NCBI GenBank assembly: GCA_018857735.1
Contig: JABMCL010002542.1
Location: 147,501 to 211,500 of the forward strand
DNA from: Alviniconcha marisindica
Taxonomy: Eukaryota; Mollusca; Gastropoda; Provannidae
Direction of reading: 5' to 3'
Length of the DNA stretch: 64,000 bases
Of the stretch, positions 1 through 13,400 are shown one piece after another. Positions within the stretch are counted from its first letter, which is position 1. Each line of letters opens with the position of its first letter. A model generated the notes under the pieces. It did not search any database and was not told the DNA's origin. It worked only from the letters and a program-made list of their open reading frames with translations. The position numbers and the translations under genes are program-made.

Positions 1-583
1 TGCACACATTCTCTCTCTCTGCCCCTCTCTCGCTCTCATATGCACAAATACTCTCTCTCTCTGCCCCTCTCTCGCTCACATATGCACACATACTCTCTCT
101 CTCTCTCTCTCTCTCTGCCCCTCTCTCGCTCTCATATGCACACGTACTCTCTCTGTCTCTCTCTCTGTGCCCCTCTCTCGCTCTCACATGCACACATTCT
201 CTCTCTCTGCCCCTCTCTCACTCTCCTATCTCTCTCTCTCTCTCCTCTCTCTCTATGCACAAGTACTCTCTCTCTCTGCCCCTCTCTCGCTCTCACATGC
301 ACACATACTCTCTCTTCTCTCTCTCCCTCCTCTTCGCTCTCACATGCACACATACTCTCTCTGTCTCTCTCTGTGCCCCTCTCTCGCTCTCATATGCACA
401 AATACTCTCTCTCTCTGCCCCTCTCTCGCTCTCACATGCACACATACTCTCTCTCTCTCTGCCCCTCTCTCGCTCTCACATGCACACATACTCTCTCTGT
501 CTCTCTCTCTCTGCCCCTCTCTCGCTCTCACATGCACACATACTCTCTCTTACTCTCCCCCTCCTCTCCCCATAAGAGACTAA
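1..583. repeat. CT-rich minisatellite (intron 25)
   Basis: Imperfect units of about 40-50 bases alternate CT runs with the phrase GCTCTCACATGCACACATAC. The open frames across it only reflect the repeat. It lies in the partial intron after exon 25. Confidence 0.9.
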
Positions 584-1145
584 AGAGTAAGTAAGTTCCT
601 GTTTTATGCCCATCTCCCCAGTAAGGTTCTATCAGGGCGATAAAGACTAAAGAAAATTTCCAAAAACAGAGGGAAGAGGGTCTGCAAAGTAGGTGGACCA
701 AACTATAAGTTTTTCCATTTTATCACGTACTCTTTTTTTTATAGTTTTGTTTTGTTTTGGTTTCCATCTCATTTTTCAACATTTTTTTCACCATGTAAGT
801 GTTGTTTTGTGGCTTGATAAAGGGGATTACCCCGAAAATTTACAGGCTGTCTTTTGGCCTAATAAACAGCGTTCTTTTGAACCTTTTAGTTTTACACGTT
901 TGGATCTTATCGTGTACCCTTTCATCAGATTAATCAGAACAATCAAAAAAAATACGTCAATTTCCTTCATAAAATACAAGGATATCTATTTGCCAGTGAC
1001 ATTACAATGTGCGCAGGAATTCGTCTTGGAGACGTTCCACTCATGCAGTGCATTAACAAACAGGCATGACATTGCAATTAGTCAAGTATAGAACTGAAAC
1101 ATATTTAAAAAAAAAAAAAAAAAAAAAGAATAAAAAGAGACTGAC
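584..1145. other. Intron 25 remainder
   Basis: Bases 594-650 are a fragment of a dispersed repeat also found near 13,925-13,990 (inverted) and 25,045-25,120 (TTTTATGCCCA...GTAAGGTT...ATCAGGGCGA). Poly-A lies at about 1,104-1,127. I see no exon in the rest; a 132-codon plus-strand frame at 693-1,091 has no recognisable feature. Confidence 0.6.
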
Positions 1146-1276
1146 CTCGTCTTCCAGGGGTTCATAGTCATGGTAGCGGAACTTGTACTGTCGACAGTGG
1201 CGGGCACCAGCCAACTGCTCCACAAGGTACACAACAGCGTTGTGGCCAACGCCAAACATCTGCACTCCGTTAAGCC
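1146..1276 (-). CDS. KMT2A: Exon 25: FYRC end
   Basis: A 131-base exon, acceptor tgtttcag|GGCTTA, donor GACGAG|gtcagt, phase 1 in and 0 out. It encodes GLNGVQMFGVGHNAVVYLVE then QLAGARHCRQYKFRYHDYE (human GVNGLRMLGILHDAVVFLIE then QLSGAKHCRNYKFRFHKPE). It is the last exon visible; the WIN motif and SET domain must follow further left, outside the window. Confidence 0.95.
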
Positions 1277-3194
1277 CTGAAACAAGAACACACAAGTCTT
1301 GCATACATTTTAAAAAATATTATATTTTAACTAGCTTTTCTTACAAGTGTATCTAGGTTATACTTCTTGTTCTGTGTTTTCATGCCTGCTGTAAAATTTC
1401 ACCAACATTGTGTTTGTTGTCAGCAAAAAATTTGTATTAAGTATATCTAGGTTATACTTCTTGTTCTGTATTTTCATGCCTGCTGTAAAACGTCACCCCA
1501 TTGTGTTTGCTGTCAGCAAAAAAATGGTTATAAGTATATATCTAGGTTATACTTCTTGTTCTGTATTTTCATGCCTGCTGTAAAATGTCACCACATTGTG
1601 TTCATTGTTAGCAAATTTTTGTAATAAGTATATATCTAGGTTATACTTGTTCTGTATTTTCATGCTTGCTGTAAAATGTCACCGACATCGTGTTTGTTGT
1701 CAGCAAAAAGACAACGTACCATCGTAAGACAGCTGCTTCATCCTGGCAGCGGCTCTGGCATCCTGGACTTTGTCCGTCACTTGTCTCCATGCCTCTGCAA
1801 ACAAAAAATATTCCATAGCTTCATGAAACAGCTGAAAGCCGATGCCATGCGGGGCAGACAATTGAGCCTACTGCAAGATAGAATTTTCATTCTGTTCAAT
1901 GCAAAGTCAATCAAATATCCTTGCTACACACCTCCGTGTTGTCAGTTCCTTGAAGGTTAGGCTTGGAGGTAATTCTGACATCCTCCGACATGATCTCAAA
2001 AGCCAGTCAGGGCATGCTGACACTTTACCTTTCATCGACTGGGTCCGACAGCAGAATCCGTCCTCGGACGTGATCTCAAAGGCCAGTCAAAGCATGTCCT
2101 TGATGAAAGAACCAGTCCTAGTCTTACCTGCCATCGACTGGGCCCAGAGGAACTCGTCCTCGGACGTGATCTCAAAGGCCAGCGAATGCATGTCCTTGAT
2201 GAAAGAACCAGCACTCTTACCTTTCCACTGACTGGGCCCCGACAGGAGAACCCGTCCTTGGACATGACCTCAAAGGCAAGTCAATGCACGTCTTTGATAA
2301 CAGAACCAGTCCTAGTCTTTCCTCCAACTGACTGGGCACTGACAGAGGAACCCATCCTCAATCATCACCTCAAAGGCCAGTCAGTGCAGGTTACTGATAA
2401 AAGAACCAGCACTCGTACCTTCCATTGACTGGGCCCACAAAGGCCTGTCAATGCCTTGATAAAAGAACCAGCACTCGTACCTTCCATTGGCTGGGTCCCA
2501 CAGGAGAACCTGTCCCTGGACGTGATCTCAAAGGCCTGTCATTGTCAATGCCTTGATAAAAGAACCAGCACTCGTACCTTCCACTGGCTGGGTCGGACAG
2601 GAGAACCCGTCCTTGGACGTGATCTCAAAGGCCAGTCAATGCACATCCTTGATAAAAGAACCAGCGCTCGTACCTTCCACTGGCTGGGTCCGACAGGAGA
2701 ACCTGTCCCTGGACGTGATCTCAAAGGCCAGTCAATGCGCATCCTTAATGAAAGAACCCACACTCTTACCTTCCATCGTCTGGGCCCGACAGGAGAACCC
2801 GTCCTCGGACATGATCTCGAAGGCCAGCCGCGGCATGTCCTTGGGCCAGGCGCCAGGAGCGACACTGGTCTGCTGAGCGGAGGGCAGGACCTGGGTGTAT
2901 CGCAGAGGGGTGTCTCGGATCTCCTCCTCCACCTCCGCCTGAGGCAGAATGGCGCCGGCTTGGTGGGAGAGGTGCACTATGGGATGGCTGAGCGGCCCTC
3001 CTGAAACACAGCATGCTATATGCATGTATTCTGTCCGACGGATGAGTGGGTGGCTCTGTATCAACATGCGTACAATAAGCGGGTCGTAAACATATGAGCA
3101 GGGCATCTGAAACTCTTATATTTATATATATACACACTCTCCCATACACCGTCTACCAAGTCACACACATGTATACACACTCGCACACAAGGCC

Positions 3195-3225
<31 letters not shown>

Positions 3226-3323
3226 ACACTGGTGTAGCACATTCACATTCTTTCTCAACAACACTCTCCCATACACTCTCAAAGTCTCAAGTCACACACA
3301 TACACACTCGCACACAAGGCCCC

Positions 3324-3355
<32 letters not shown>

Positions 3356-6300
3356 GGTGTAACACATTCACATTCTTTCTCAACAAAAACAGTCCCTCCC
3401 ATACACTCTCAAGTCATACACATACACACTTGCACACAAGCTCACCCCCCCCCCCCCCCCCCCCCCCCCCACCCCCAACACACACACACACACACCCAAC
3501 CTCACGCATACACGCACTCACCTTTCGGCTTCCTCCCGGGCTTCTTTTTCAAAGGGATCCGGACAGCCTTGGGCTTGGCCTTGGCCTTGGCCTTTTTGGC
3601 CGCGCCGGCACCGGCGGACTTCACCTCCTTCCGCATCAGCACGCTCTGCTTCCGGGCGTGGGAAGGCAAGTGGTGCTTCAGCAGGTTTCTCACCCCGGCC
3701 AGCGCGCTGTTGGCCTGCTCGCGGCTGAGCGCCACTCCCTGCTCTTTCCCCAGCATCTCCCTCAGGTGAGACCCGGACAGCGACGCCTGGCGGGGGGCAC
3801 TCTGGTGGGCGGACGCCGAGGCCGAGGCCGAGGCCGAGGCCGAGGCCGGGGCCGCCGCCGGCTGAATCATCTTGTCTTGCAGGCAGGAGGGCTGCACGAG
3901 GTCTCCGAACCGCCCTTGGATGATGCCGTTCTTCTCCACCGGCAGCATCAAGGCTCGCTTCAGCGGGGGGGCGACGAAGGCGGGCGGGGTCGCCGAGGCG
4001 GTCCGTTTCCGCATCGCAACTGCGGGCAAGGAGCTCTGCGGCACGAGGCCGCCGCCCCTGGACAGGCCGAACCCGGCCACGCTCCCCTGGCTCGCGGCGG
4101 ACGGCAGCAGCGAAGAGAGAGCGGGGGGAGGGGGGAGGGGGGCAACCGTCGGCGCTGCCACCGCAGCCGCTGCCGCCGGGGGACCGGAAGACGAGACCTG
4201 CACGATCCTGACCAGGGGCTGCATGGTCCCGGCGGCCAACCTGGCGGCCAGGTTCTGGCCGGGTTGCAGGGGCTTGTCCAGCACCACGCGGATCACCCGT
4301 GGCTGCTGCTGCTGCTGCTGCTGCTGCGAGGGCGTTGCGTAGGGCGCCGCGCAGCCCCCTGCCACCGACACCAGCGCGCTGGGCACGGAAGTCTGCAAGG
4401 CGCTGCAGGACGAGGCCATGGCACCCTGGATCAGAGACAGGAGCTGCAGCCGCGCCTTCTCGTCCTCCTGGTTCTCCGCGGCCGGCTTGGTGGGGTCGAA
4501 GAGGAAGCTGCCCATGTAGCCCACGGGCTGAGGGCCGGCGGCAGCAGACACGGGCTGGCGGGGCAGACCGCCCAGCACCGCCGGCGGCGGGCACAGGATG
4601 GAACCCTGCGCTTGCGGCGTCATCAGCCCGGCAGCCAGGGAGCCTGGGGCTCTGCCGTCCAGGGCGGGGAGACCTGGGCCCAGCGGGCTGGGCATTCCTG
4701 CAGGGCCGGGGGCGAACTGGGCCTGGGGCGCCAGGGAGGTGACCGGGGCTAAGGGCATCAAGGGCTGCCTCACCACCAGGCCGGGGTGCTGCTGGTGGTG
4801 GACGACCTGCACGGCTGCCTGCGGTGGTTGCGGTGGTGGCGGTGGTTGTGGTGGTTGTGGTGGTGGTGGTGGTGGTTGTGGTGGTGGGGGTGCCTGGGGC
4901 AGGAACGTGGTCTGGAGGGCGTGCGGCTGCGGGACGAGGACGCTGCTGTCCTGCTGGGGGAAAATGGCCAGCTGCCCCGCCGCGGCGCCCAGACCGGACG
5001 GCGTGCTGACGAACCTCAACGCCGAGGTGCTGGGAATCAGCGACGGGCCCGGCCCTGGGCCCACGAACCGGCCCTGGGCCCCGTCAACCACCACCGGCTT
5101 CGGCGGCTGAAAAACGGTGCCGGCGGTCAGGGTCATGTGCGGGGCCATGCCGCCAGACTGCCGCAGCCGGGACCGTTCCTCGGACTCCTCGATGCTGAGG
5201 GCGCCCGTTTTGAGGAGCTGTTGCGTCAGGACCACCTTCTGGTCCGGGGAGAGTTTCTCCAGGAGGGCCAGCAGCTGGTTGGCTTGCACCTGCTCCGGGG
5301 TTCGGGGGCATCCTATTCTCGCGCTCTCCGCCAGCGGAGGAGGCGTGGCGGTGTCGACAGTAACCCTGACCTGGGATTCCAGGGATCTGGAGGGCGCAAC
5401 AGGAGATGTGTCCATGGTCATTTCTTCGTCTTCGCTGTCTGTAAAGCTCAGATCGTCGCTGTCGATGTCAGCCTGAACGTTGGCAGAGGACAGCAGCAGC
5501 GACGACTGCGACTTGTAGCTGTCCGCGAAAGGAAGAGAACTGGACGTGTACGGGAGAGCACCGGACGTGTACGGGAGAGAACTGGGCGCGTAAGGGAGAG
5601 AACTGGCTGCACAAGGGAGAGAACTGGGTGCGTAAGGGAGAGAACTGGGCGTACAAGGGAGAGAACTGGCTGTACAAGGGAGAGAACTAGGGGTACAGGG
5701 GACAGAAATGGACGTAGAAGGGAGGGAACCGGGTGACAGCAACTGCGTAGCGCTGGCCGTGCCCGATGGAGCGGGCGCCGCGGTCGGCTGCGATGTCTGC
5801 GGCGCCTGCGATTTGATCAGGATTTCCACTTTCCTGTCCGTTCTGCCGGTGACGTTGATGTGCAGAGGTGTCTGTTCCGGTCTGACGGGCGTCGGCGTCG
5901 ATGAGAGGGAGGTGGCCAAACGGGAAAGGATCGGGGACGTGGTTCTGTGCTTGTCCGCCGTGCTGCCGATTCTGCTCTGGCTCTGGCACGCAGCACCTCG
6001 CGGGGCGCCCTCTGCAGCTGGCAAGGATTTCGTCAGGTGCGGGGGGGCTGGTGGCTCACCAGACGCCGGTGCCTTCTTGGCACTGCCATCCGCACCAGAC
6101 ACGGGTGGTCTGTCAGCCGGAGGAGCGGGATCTTCGTCCAGGAAAATCACGTCGCTGTCGTGGTCAGAGTCATCAAGGCACGAGTTCTTCTCCGCAGGAT
6201 TCTCACAGGAGATCGGGCTGGTGGTGCCGGTAGGGTCCGTTTCTGCTCTGCCCGAAACAGGGCCTGAAGAGTCCATCAACTCTGTCGCCGCGCTGCTGAA

Positions 6301-7723
6301 GCCACTCCCCGCCCGCGGGCTTTCCTTGGGACCAGCGGACTCCTTAGGCTCAGTTTTGTGAGCGCTGTTCACGACCGTTTCAGGTACTTCGGGCGTTTCA
6401 GACACTTCGGGCGTTTCAGACACTTTGGGCGTTTCAGACACTTCGGGCGTTTCGGACATTTCCGGTATTTCCGATACTTCAGGTGTTTCAGGCACTTTAG
6501 GCGTCGGCAACTCTAGCTCGGTACCTCGCGTAACGTCAGGCTGGCTGTCCGACATCTTCCCCGATTCCGCAGTTTGGTTACTGCCGACCAGAGACAGGAG
6601 AGAATCGAACTCCTCAACACTTTTTGACTCCTTCTCCCCAAGCTGCGTCTGATCGCCAGCGACGTTCGCCTCCTGGCCTTCCGAAGCCTGCGACGACTCC
6701 CTCCGTCTGCACCTGCGCACGACAGACGAAGGCGAAAGAGCGGAGAGCCTCTGACCGCGGCCCTTCTGCGTTGATAGCTTGGCGCCGCTCGCCTGCCCTT
6801 CCAGACAGTTCTTGCTGATGAGGCCCACTGCTCCAAGCATGGACTGCTTGGGCGACAGCTGCTCGGAGGGTCTCTCGCCGTCCAACCGGTCCTGCGGGGA
6901 CGGCTGCTGCGACAGCTTGCGGGGTCTCCCTCGCCCGCGTTTGACGGTGAGAGGCTCCATTTCATGCTGGACAGCGTGGTGCTCGCCGGCAGCCGGAAGG
7001 AGCAACAGCTTCCTGGGTCGGCCGCGCCGGGTTCTGTGTCCGTCCGATTCCAGGTGGTTCTTCTCCGCGGCCAGGAAGGACGGCCTCCCGGGTCGGCTGC
7101 GTCCGCGAAGAGCCGGGGCCTCCCCCGAGGCCTCCTCCGGGCCGTGAGCGGTTCTGGGCGACTTTCCCGAGCCCAGCAGGGTGACCTTCTCGGCGGCCTG
7201 CTGAGCGAGCTGCTGCTGGCTGGACTCCATGGCTTTTCGCTGCGTCAGCGTGCTCTGGCGAAGGCTGGTTCTCAGGCCCTTGCTGCCGTCACTGCTCTCC
7301 TTCCCCTCCCCCTCCTCCTCCTCCCCCTCCTCCTCCTCCTCCTCCTCCTCCTCCTCCTCTTCCCCCCGTTTGCCGTCCTCTTCCCCCTCGTCTTCCCCTT
7401 CCTCGTCTTCGTCGCTCGTGCTGAGGTCGAAGTCGCAGGACTGGGCGTGCGCCTGGAAGCTGTCCACCGTGCGGTACAGGCGCTTGCAGGTCGGGCACTT
7501 GAACGGGCCGCTCTCGCCCGGGCTACTGCGGGCCAGGCTCTCCGCTTTGATCCGCAGGGCGATCTCGGTGTGGAGCGGAAGGCATTCCCCCTCCCCTTCC
7601 TCCCCCTCCTCCTCCTCCTTGATCCTCTCGGCACCTGCTTCTTCCGGCAGCGGCGGCGCTTGGGGAGAGGCCGGCGAACGCTGGGCGGGGCCCCGCTGTC
7701 CGGGGTTGGGGGCTAAACGCTCC

Positions 7724-7754
<31 letters not shown>

Positions 7755-10125
7755 AGGAGGAGGATTCCGAGTCACTCTGGCCGGTCAGGGAGTCGGCGTC
7801 CCCTCCTCCTCCTCCTTCTTCCTGGGCATCTGCTCCTCGCGGGCGACCTTGACTCGGGGGGGACGAATCCTTCAGGAAGTCCATGAAGCTGCGGTTGAAA
7901 GAGTGGGGCGGGTCTGCCGCCTTCGTGGAAGAAGCCGCGCTGGACGGGGCAGCACCGGACGCCTCCGGCTGGGCGCCGTTTTGACAGTGAGCGCCGTTGC
8001 TGGAACGCAGCGAGGCGGCGTTGCCGGCCGCGGGGCGATGCTGCGCGAGGGGGCGGCGGGACGAGGAGCCGCCGGGCTGGGAGCCGCCGCGGAGGGCGCT
8101 GCCTTCAGGGTCGTCTTGCGAAGGCTGGGGGGCCGCGTCGTCACCGCCGTACTGCCTCTTGACGGCGCTGGGCAGCCTCTCCACGCTCACCCGGCACTCC
8201 ACGGTCCGGAGACACTCCGCGATGGCCTTGTCGACGGAGGGAGGGGGGTGCAGGGCCAGGTCCACCAAGCGATCCTTGTCCGAGCGGCTGTTCTTCAGCA
8301 GGGCCTCGCTCTTGTCTAAACCGTTGCACAGAGGCTTTCCGCTCGCGGACGACGTCACCACCTCGGCGTCACGGCCCGTCTCTGCTGCAGTAGCAGCAGC
8401 AGCAGCACTGCCGGACTGGCTCAAGCCCACCAGGTTGCGCAGCTCGCTGGAAGGGTCGGCCTTCATCAAGCCCCGCCTCAGGTCTTTCAGCTCCACGGGC
8501 TCGGCGCTCACCAGGCCCTTGCCCGCCGCACCCGGATTCTGCCTGCTCTCCAGGCCGGCCGCGCTGTCCGACCGCCTGGGGGTTTCAGAGGCTGCGGCGA
8601 CAGGGGCGTCCTCGTCCTGTCCGCCTTCAGCCGAGGGATCAGCCGGGAGCCCGACGTCCTTTCCTCCGACACCTTCCTCGGCCTTCGCTTCCGCCGAGGC
8701 TTTCGGAACCACGCCTTCAGACAGCGAGGTACCGGCGCCTTTGGAGCCCGAGCTTCTGTCCCAGCGCGTTTCCGCCGCGGCGCAGCTCACGCCGCGGCGC
8801 CCACGCAGGTCCTGCACGCTGACCGAGCTGCTGAGCTCGCTGAGGCGCAGCTTGTGAACGTTCACGGAACACCGCAGCTTCTTGGCGTCCAGGTTCCGCG
8901 GAAGCCTGATCCTGGGGTCGACAACGCCCGCCGCCAGGGACGAGCCGTCCCCGAGACGTCGGGGCCGCAGCTCCTCCGGAGCCGTCCCGGAGTCCCCCAG
9001 GCGCGGGGCCTCGTCCGCACAGTCCTCGCCGTCAGACGCGGCTTCCAGGAACTCCAGGCCGGCGGCAGACTCGCGGGCATCGGCGGCAGCACGCTCCGCG
9101 CTGACGCCGGTTTCGCCGCAGTCGGCGACGGCGTCCGAAGCCTCTGGGTCGGTGTGACCGCCTTCCACGCGGGCGTGGTCCGCTTCCACGCCGCTTTCCG
9201 CTTCAGCGATGCCCCACGACTCGGTCGCGGCCGACCGAGCTGCGAAACTGGCACAGCCTTCCGGCTGCAGGGGTGGAGCGACGGAACCGCCGCCGCCGCC
9301 CTTCTCACGCAGGGACGCCGCTGGGGGCGGCGGCGCGCCCTTCTCCGAGTCGCCATCGGCACCGCGGCCGACTTCAGCGGCGGCGGCAGCTGCCCGAGGC
9401 AAGGGAAGTCTGAAATGCTCCGTCGGAACCTTCCCGCTCCGCGGTGCCAGCTTGCCCGGGTCGCGCCGGATGTCGATGGAGCTGCCCGTGGTTTTCACCG
9501 TCTCCACCACGTAGGGGCGGTGCTTCCGCTGACCGATCAGGTTGCCCAGCTTGTCGTAAACGGGCGCCACTTCCAGCATGTCGGCCATCTTCAGCGTGCT
9601 GGTGCTGGATTCGCTGACGCTCTGATCCCGCCCTTCGGGCTGGCTGGTGCTTGAAACGAGGCCTTGGGGCTGGCCGACGGAGCTCTGCGAATGGCTGCCG
9701 GTAGCTGCTGAAGGCGGGGCGGCAGCTTCCGGACGGGCTGAACCCGTCGCCGGCCGGCCGCCGCCCGAAGCCGCCTTGTCCGCAGCGACCGGGAGATTCG
9801 TCGTCGTCGTCGTCCTCCGTCAGGAGCTCCTGCTTGACCTCCTTGCAGTGACTCACCAGCCGCTCGGCAGCTCTGCCCTTCCGCGGGCGAGGCTCCAACA
9901 TGACGCACTTGGTGATGACGCAGTCTTCATCCGCCGTCGCCGGCGCCCTCCCCTCCTCTCCAGCGGCTCTGTCGGCGTCAGCGTCAGCGCCAGCGCCACC
10001 CGAGGCAGCTGGGCTTAAAGAGTCTGCCGCGCCTTTGCCCCCGGCTTCCGCCGGCAGAGGGCCGGTCACTGCGTCTTCGGAGCTGCCCTCCCCTTGCCCA
10101 GCAGTTGCCTGCTCCTCCTGGGGCT

Positions 10126-10165
<40 letters not shown>

Positions 10166-10390
10166 CAGCAGAGCTTCCCGGGCCAGACGGACGGCTTCTC
10201 CTTCGGGGACGTTCCCGGGCACCGTGAGGACCTTCACCTCCGACCCTTCCAGGCTTTCCCCGGGCGCGCTCTGCAGGACCTGCCGCGCCAGCGTCACGTC
10301 TCCACCCACGTCCGCCGGCCCCGCCTCCTCGCCGCCGTCGCCCGCCTTGCTTCCGGCCTCGCCCTTCCGGACCGGGGCGGCGGAGCCGGG

Positions 10391-10426
<36 letters not shown>

Positions 10427-13400
10427 CGCCGTCAGGTCCACGAACTCTTCCCTGGGCGGCGGGGCGGAAGACGGCCGCCTGCGTTTTTTCGAGGGGGCCG
10501 GCGGCGCGGACGGGCTTTCCGCGGGGTCCCTCTCGCAAAGCTCGATCTCCAGCTGCTCCAGTATGGGCGTGACGGTCGGGGCTTTGCGCACGTGCGCGCC
10601 GCCGGGCCCCGGGAGCGACGCGTCGGGCAGGGACAGGGACCGCTTGAGGGGGAGGGGGGGCGGGGAAGCGGCGGCGGCGGCCGCGAGGGGGCGGAAGGGA
10701 CTCGGCGGCCGAGGGTCGGCGGCGGCGGCGAAGCCCAGCGGGGAGAGAGAGGCGGAGCGCTTGGGGTGAGCCAGCCCGGGGGCCGACGCCGGGGTCCAGC
10801 GGTCCACGCTGCTGCACCTCTTGCCGCGCAGCGGCCCGGCGGGGCTTCGCTCGCTCCTCTTCTCTCCGCCTCCGCCGCCGCCTCCGCCGCCGCTTCTGCT
10901 GCGCATGGCCGCGCTGTTCAGTCGCTCGATCATGCCGGTCAGGTTCCCGAACTCCCCGCCCCTGCCACCGGACGCCGGCAGCGTGGGAGGAGGCTGGGGG
11001 AGGGAGGGCGCCCGCTTCGGGTCCGAAATGTTCAGCATCTTCAGCGTGCTGGAGGAGAGCCGGGAGTAGTCGAACGCCGGCTGCGCAGGTGCCGCAGCTT
11101 TCCTGGGCACGCCGGACTCCTTCGCGGCGGCGGCGGCGGCGGGGCACAGCCCGACGCCAGGGGCGGGTCGAGGTACGCCAGGCGCCTCGGCAACAGCGGC
11201 GGGCTTCGGCGAGGGGTTCGCGCCGCTGCCCACTCCGCTCTCCGGACCATCCGAGGGCTTCGCGTCCGCGCTGCCGGACGGGTCCCCCGCGCCGGCCGCC
11301 CCGGAAGCCTTGACGGCAGATCCTCCGCTTCCGGCAGCGGAGTCCTGCGAGGATTGCGGACCGGTCAGCGCCGGGCGCAGGAGGCCGGGGCCGCTTCCTG
11401 GCGACGCCTGCGAAACGAAGACGACGTCGTCGCTCGGCGGCAGCAAGTGCGCCAGGCCCATCGACGGCAGGTCCAAGGAGTCGAGGGGCAGGTAATCAGG
11501 GTGCTGCTCGTCGTGAACCACACGCACGTCTCGCAGGGCCAGTTCCGGCGTGGGCGGCGTGGGCCGGACCTCGGTGATGCGGCACGTGTACACCGTGCGT
11601 CGTCTGGCGTCCACCGTGCTCCAGTACACGCGCGTGCATCTGAAGCAACAAACATGTGGACGTATAAAGTACACAGCACAGCACTGGAACCGGTGGGGGG
11701 CTTTTCACACTTTTCCTTGTTTCTAAGACGTGGGGCTTTTTTTTGATGATGATGAAGCGATGCTTAATGTCCTGGGATGTCGGTTGACATATTAGGGACA
11801 GGCTGAGACCGATGCCGAAGCACGGTTCAGTATAGCTTTACGTCCACGGAAACCAGGAGGCTCGTCGTTAGGACGTGCAGACAGCCCAGGACGGCCACCT
11901 CGACTCTCACACAGCTCCTGAACTATGCTTTTTGATGGTGATGATGATGAAGTGATGCTTAATGTCCTCAGATGTCAGTTGACATATTAGGGACAAGTTG
12001 TAACCAATGCCGAAGCACGGTGCAATAAATCTTTACGTCCACGGAAACCAGAAGGCTCGTTAGGACGGACAGCCCAGGACGGCCACCTCTACTCTCACAC
12101 AGCTCCTGAACTATGCTTTTTGACGGTGATAGTGATGGCTTTTATATAGCGCTATTCTTCGCTCTCGAGCAGACTCACTGCGCTCGCATGTGATTCTACA
12201 TGAGTGAATAGCTATTTATAGCGCGTTTTTGAACATCCACCGAAGTGGTGTGGATGAAGAAAAAAAGAAGAAAAAAATGGATGACGGTGTCGCTAGGTTC
12301 TTCACTCGCTTCGGAGGGAATTTGTTTATTTGTTGACAGCGCTGGCATGGCTGGTGCTGCTGAAACTGCATTATTTTGAACCTTTTCTGTGCCTGGGTCT
12401 TTCTTTCTAAGACTTGTTACTTTTTTTGTGGGGGGGGGGGGGGGGGGGGGGTGTAGTCTCCCCTTCGAACTGTGTGCACAGTTCAGCACCATTACAAAAC
12501 TGTTCTGATGCTTGGTGAGACTACAGTGTGCTGCACGCAACAGAACACAGAAACTGGACACAGAAATGTGCGTACTGACTGTAATTTTATGCAGTCAGTA
12601 GACAAAATTTCTATGTCCTCACACACAGACAAGAAAGACTGTATTCTGCAACACAGCCTAAAGCCCGTTCTTAATTGGGCGAATGTTTCTTCGCGAACCT
12701 TGTTGAAAGTATTCGGCGAAGCTAGTTGGTTCTTAATTGGGCGAATGTTTCTTCGCGAACCTAGCTGGAAGTATTCGGCGAAGCTAGTTGGTTCTTAATT
12801 GGGCGAATGTTTCTTCGCGAACCCAGTTGGAAGTATTCCGCGAAGCTAGTTGGTTCTTAAATGGGCGAATGTTTCTTCGCGAACCTAGTTGGAAGTATCC
12901 CGCGAAGCTAGTCGGTTCTTAATTGGGCGAATGTTTCTTCGCGAACCTAGCTGGAAGTATCCCGCGAAGCTAGTTGGTTCTTAATTGGGCCAACTGTTCT
13001 TCGCGAACCTAGTTGGAAGTATTCGGCGAAGCTATATTCGGGGTCCAAAAAGCTTCGCTCAACATGTTCTGGGAACATTCGCCCTATTCGATTGGCTGAG
13101 AGCAGAGCTCTCTGTGGATGACGAAAAAATAAAAAATAAAAATGGATGACGGTGTCGCTAGGTTCTTCACTCGCTTCGGAGGGAATTTGTTGATTTGTTG
13201 ACTCGTGGGAGGCGCAGCCTTGTCTCGGGGACCCAGAATGAGATAGTAGTTAGTTGAATTACCCTGTGAGGGATGAGGAAAGTATACTTGACTTGACTTG
13301 ACTTTAGCCTACATTTTCGATCATGCTGTCTGCTGCGCGTCTGCCGCAAGTTCGGGCCGAAGCTTGCATCTCATTACGAGCCAGTTGAGAACGAAGTAAA

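Noticed and set aside
1..1145. WIN motif or SET domain exon at the left end
   Set aside because: I searched both strands for GRGLF, NHSCEPN and YDYKF-like codons and saw none; the region is a repeat and plain intron.
9764..9815. 52-base intron in the giant exon
   Set aside because: It begins GT and ends AG and would restore the frame, but the donor is poor and the length is below normal animal introns; an indel is more likely. Kept as an alternative in the frameshift finding.
3430..11746. Plus-strand frames of 440, 550, 316 and 289 codons opposite the giant exon
   Set aside because: They lie antisense to a well-supported GC-rich coding exon and show only composition-driven Gly/Arg/Ala text.
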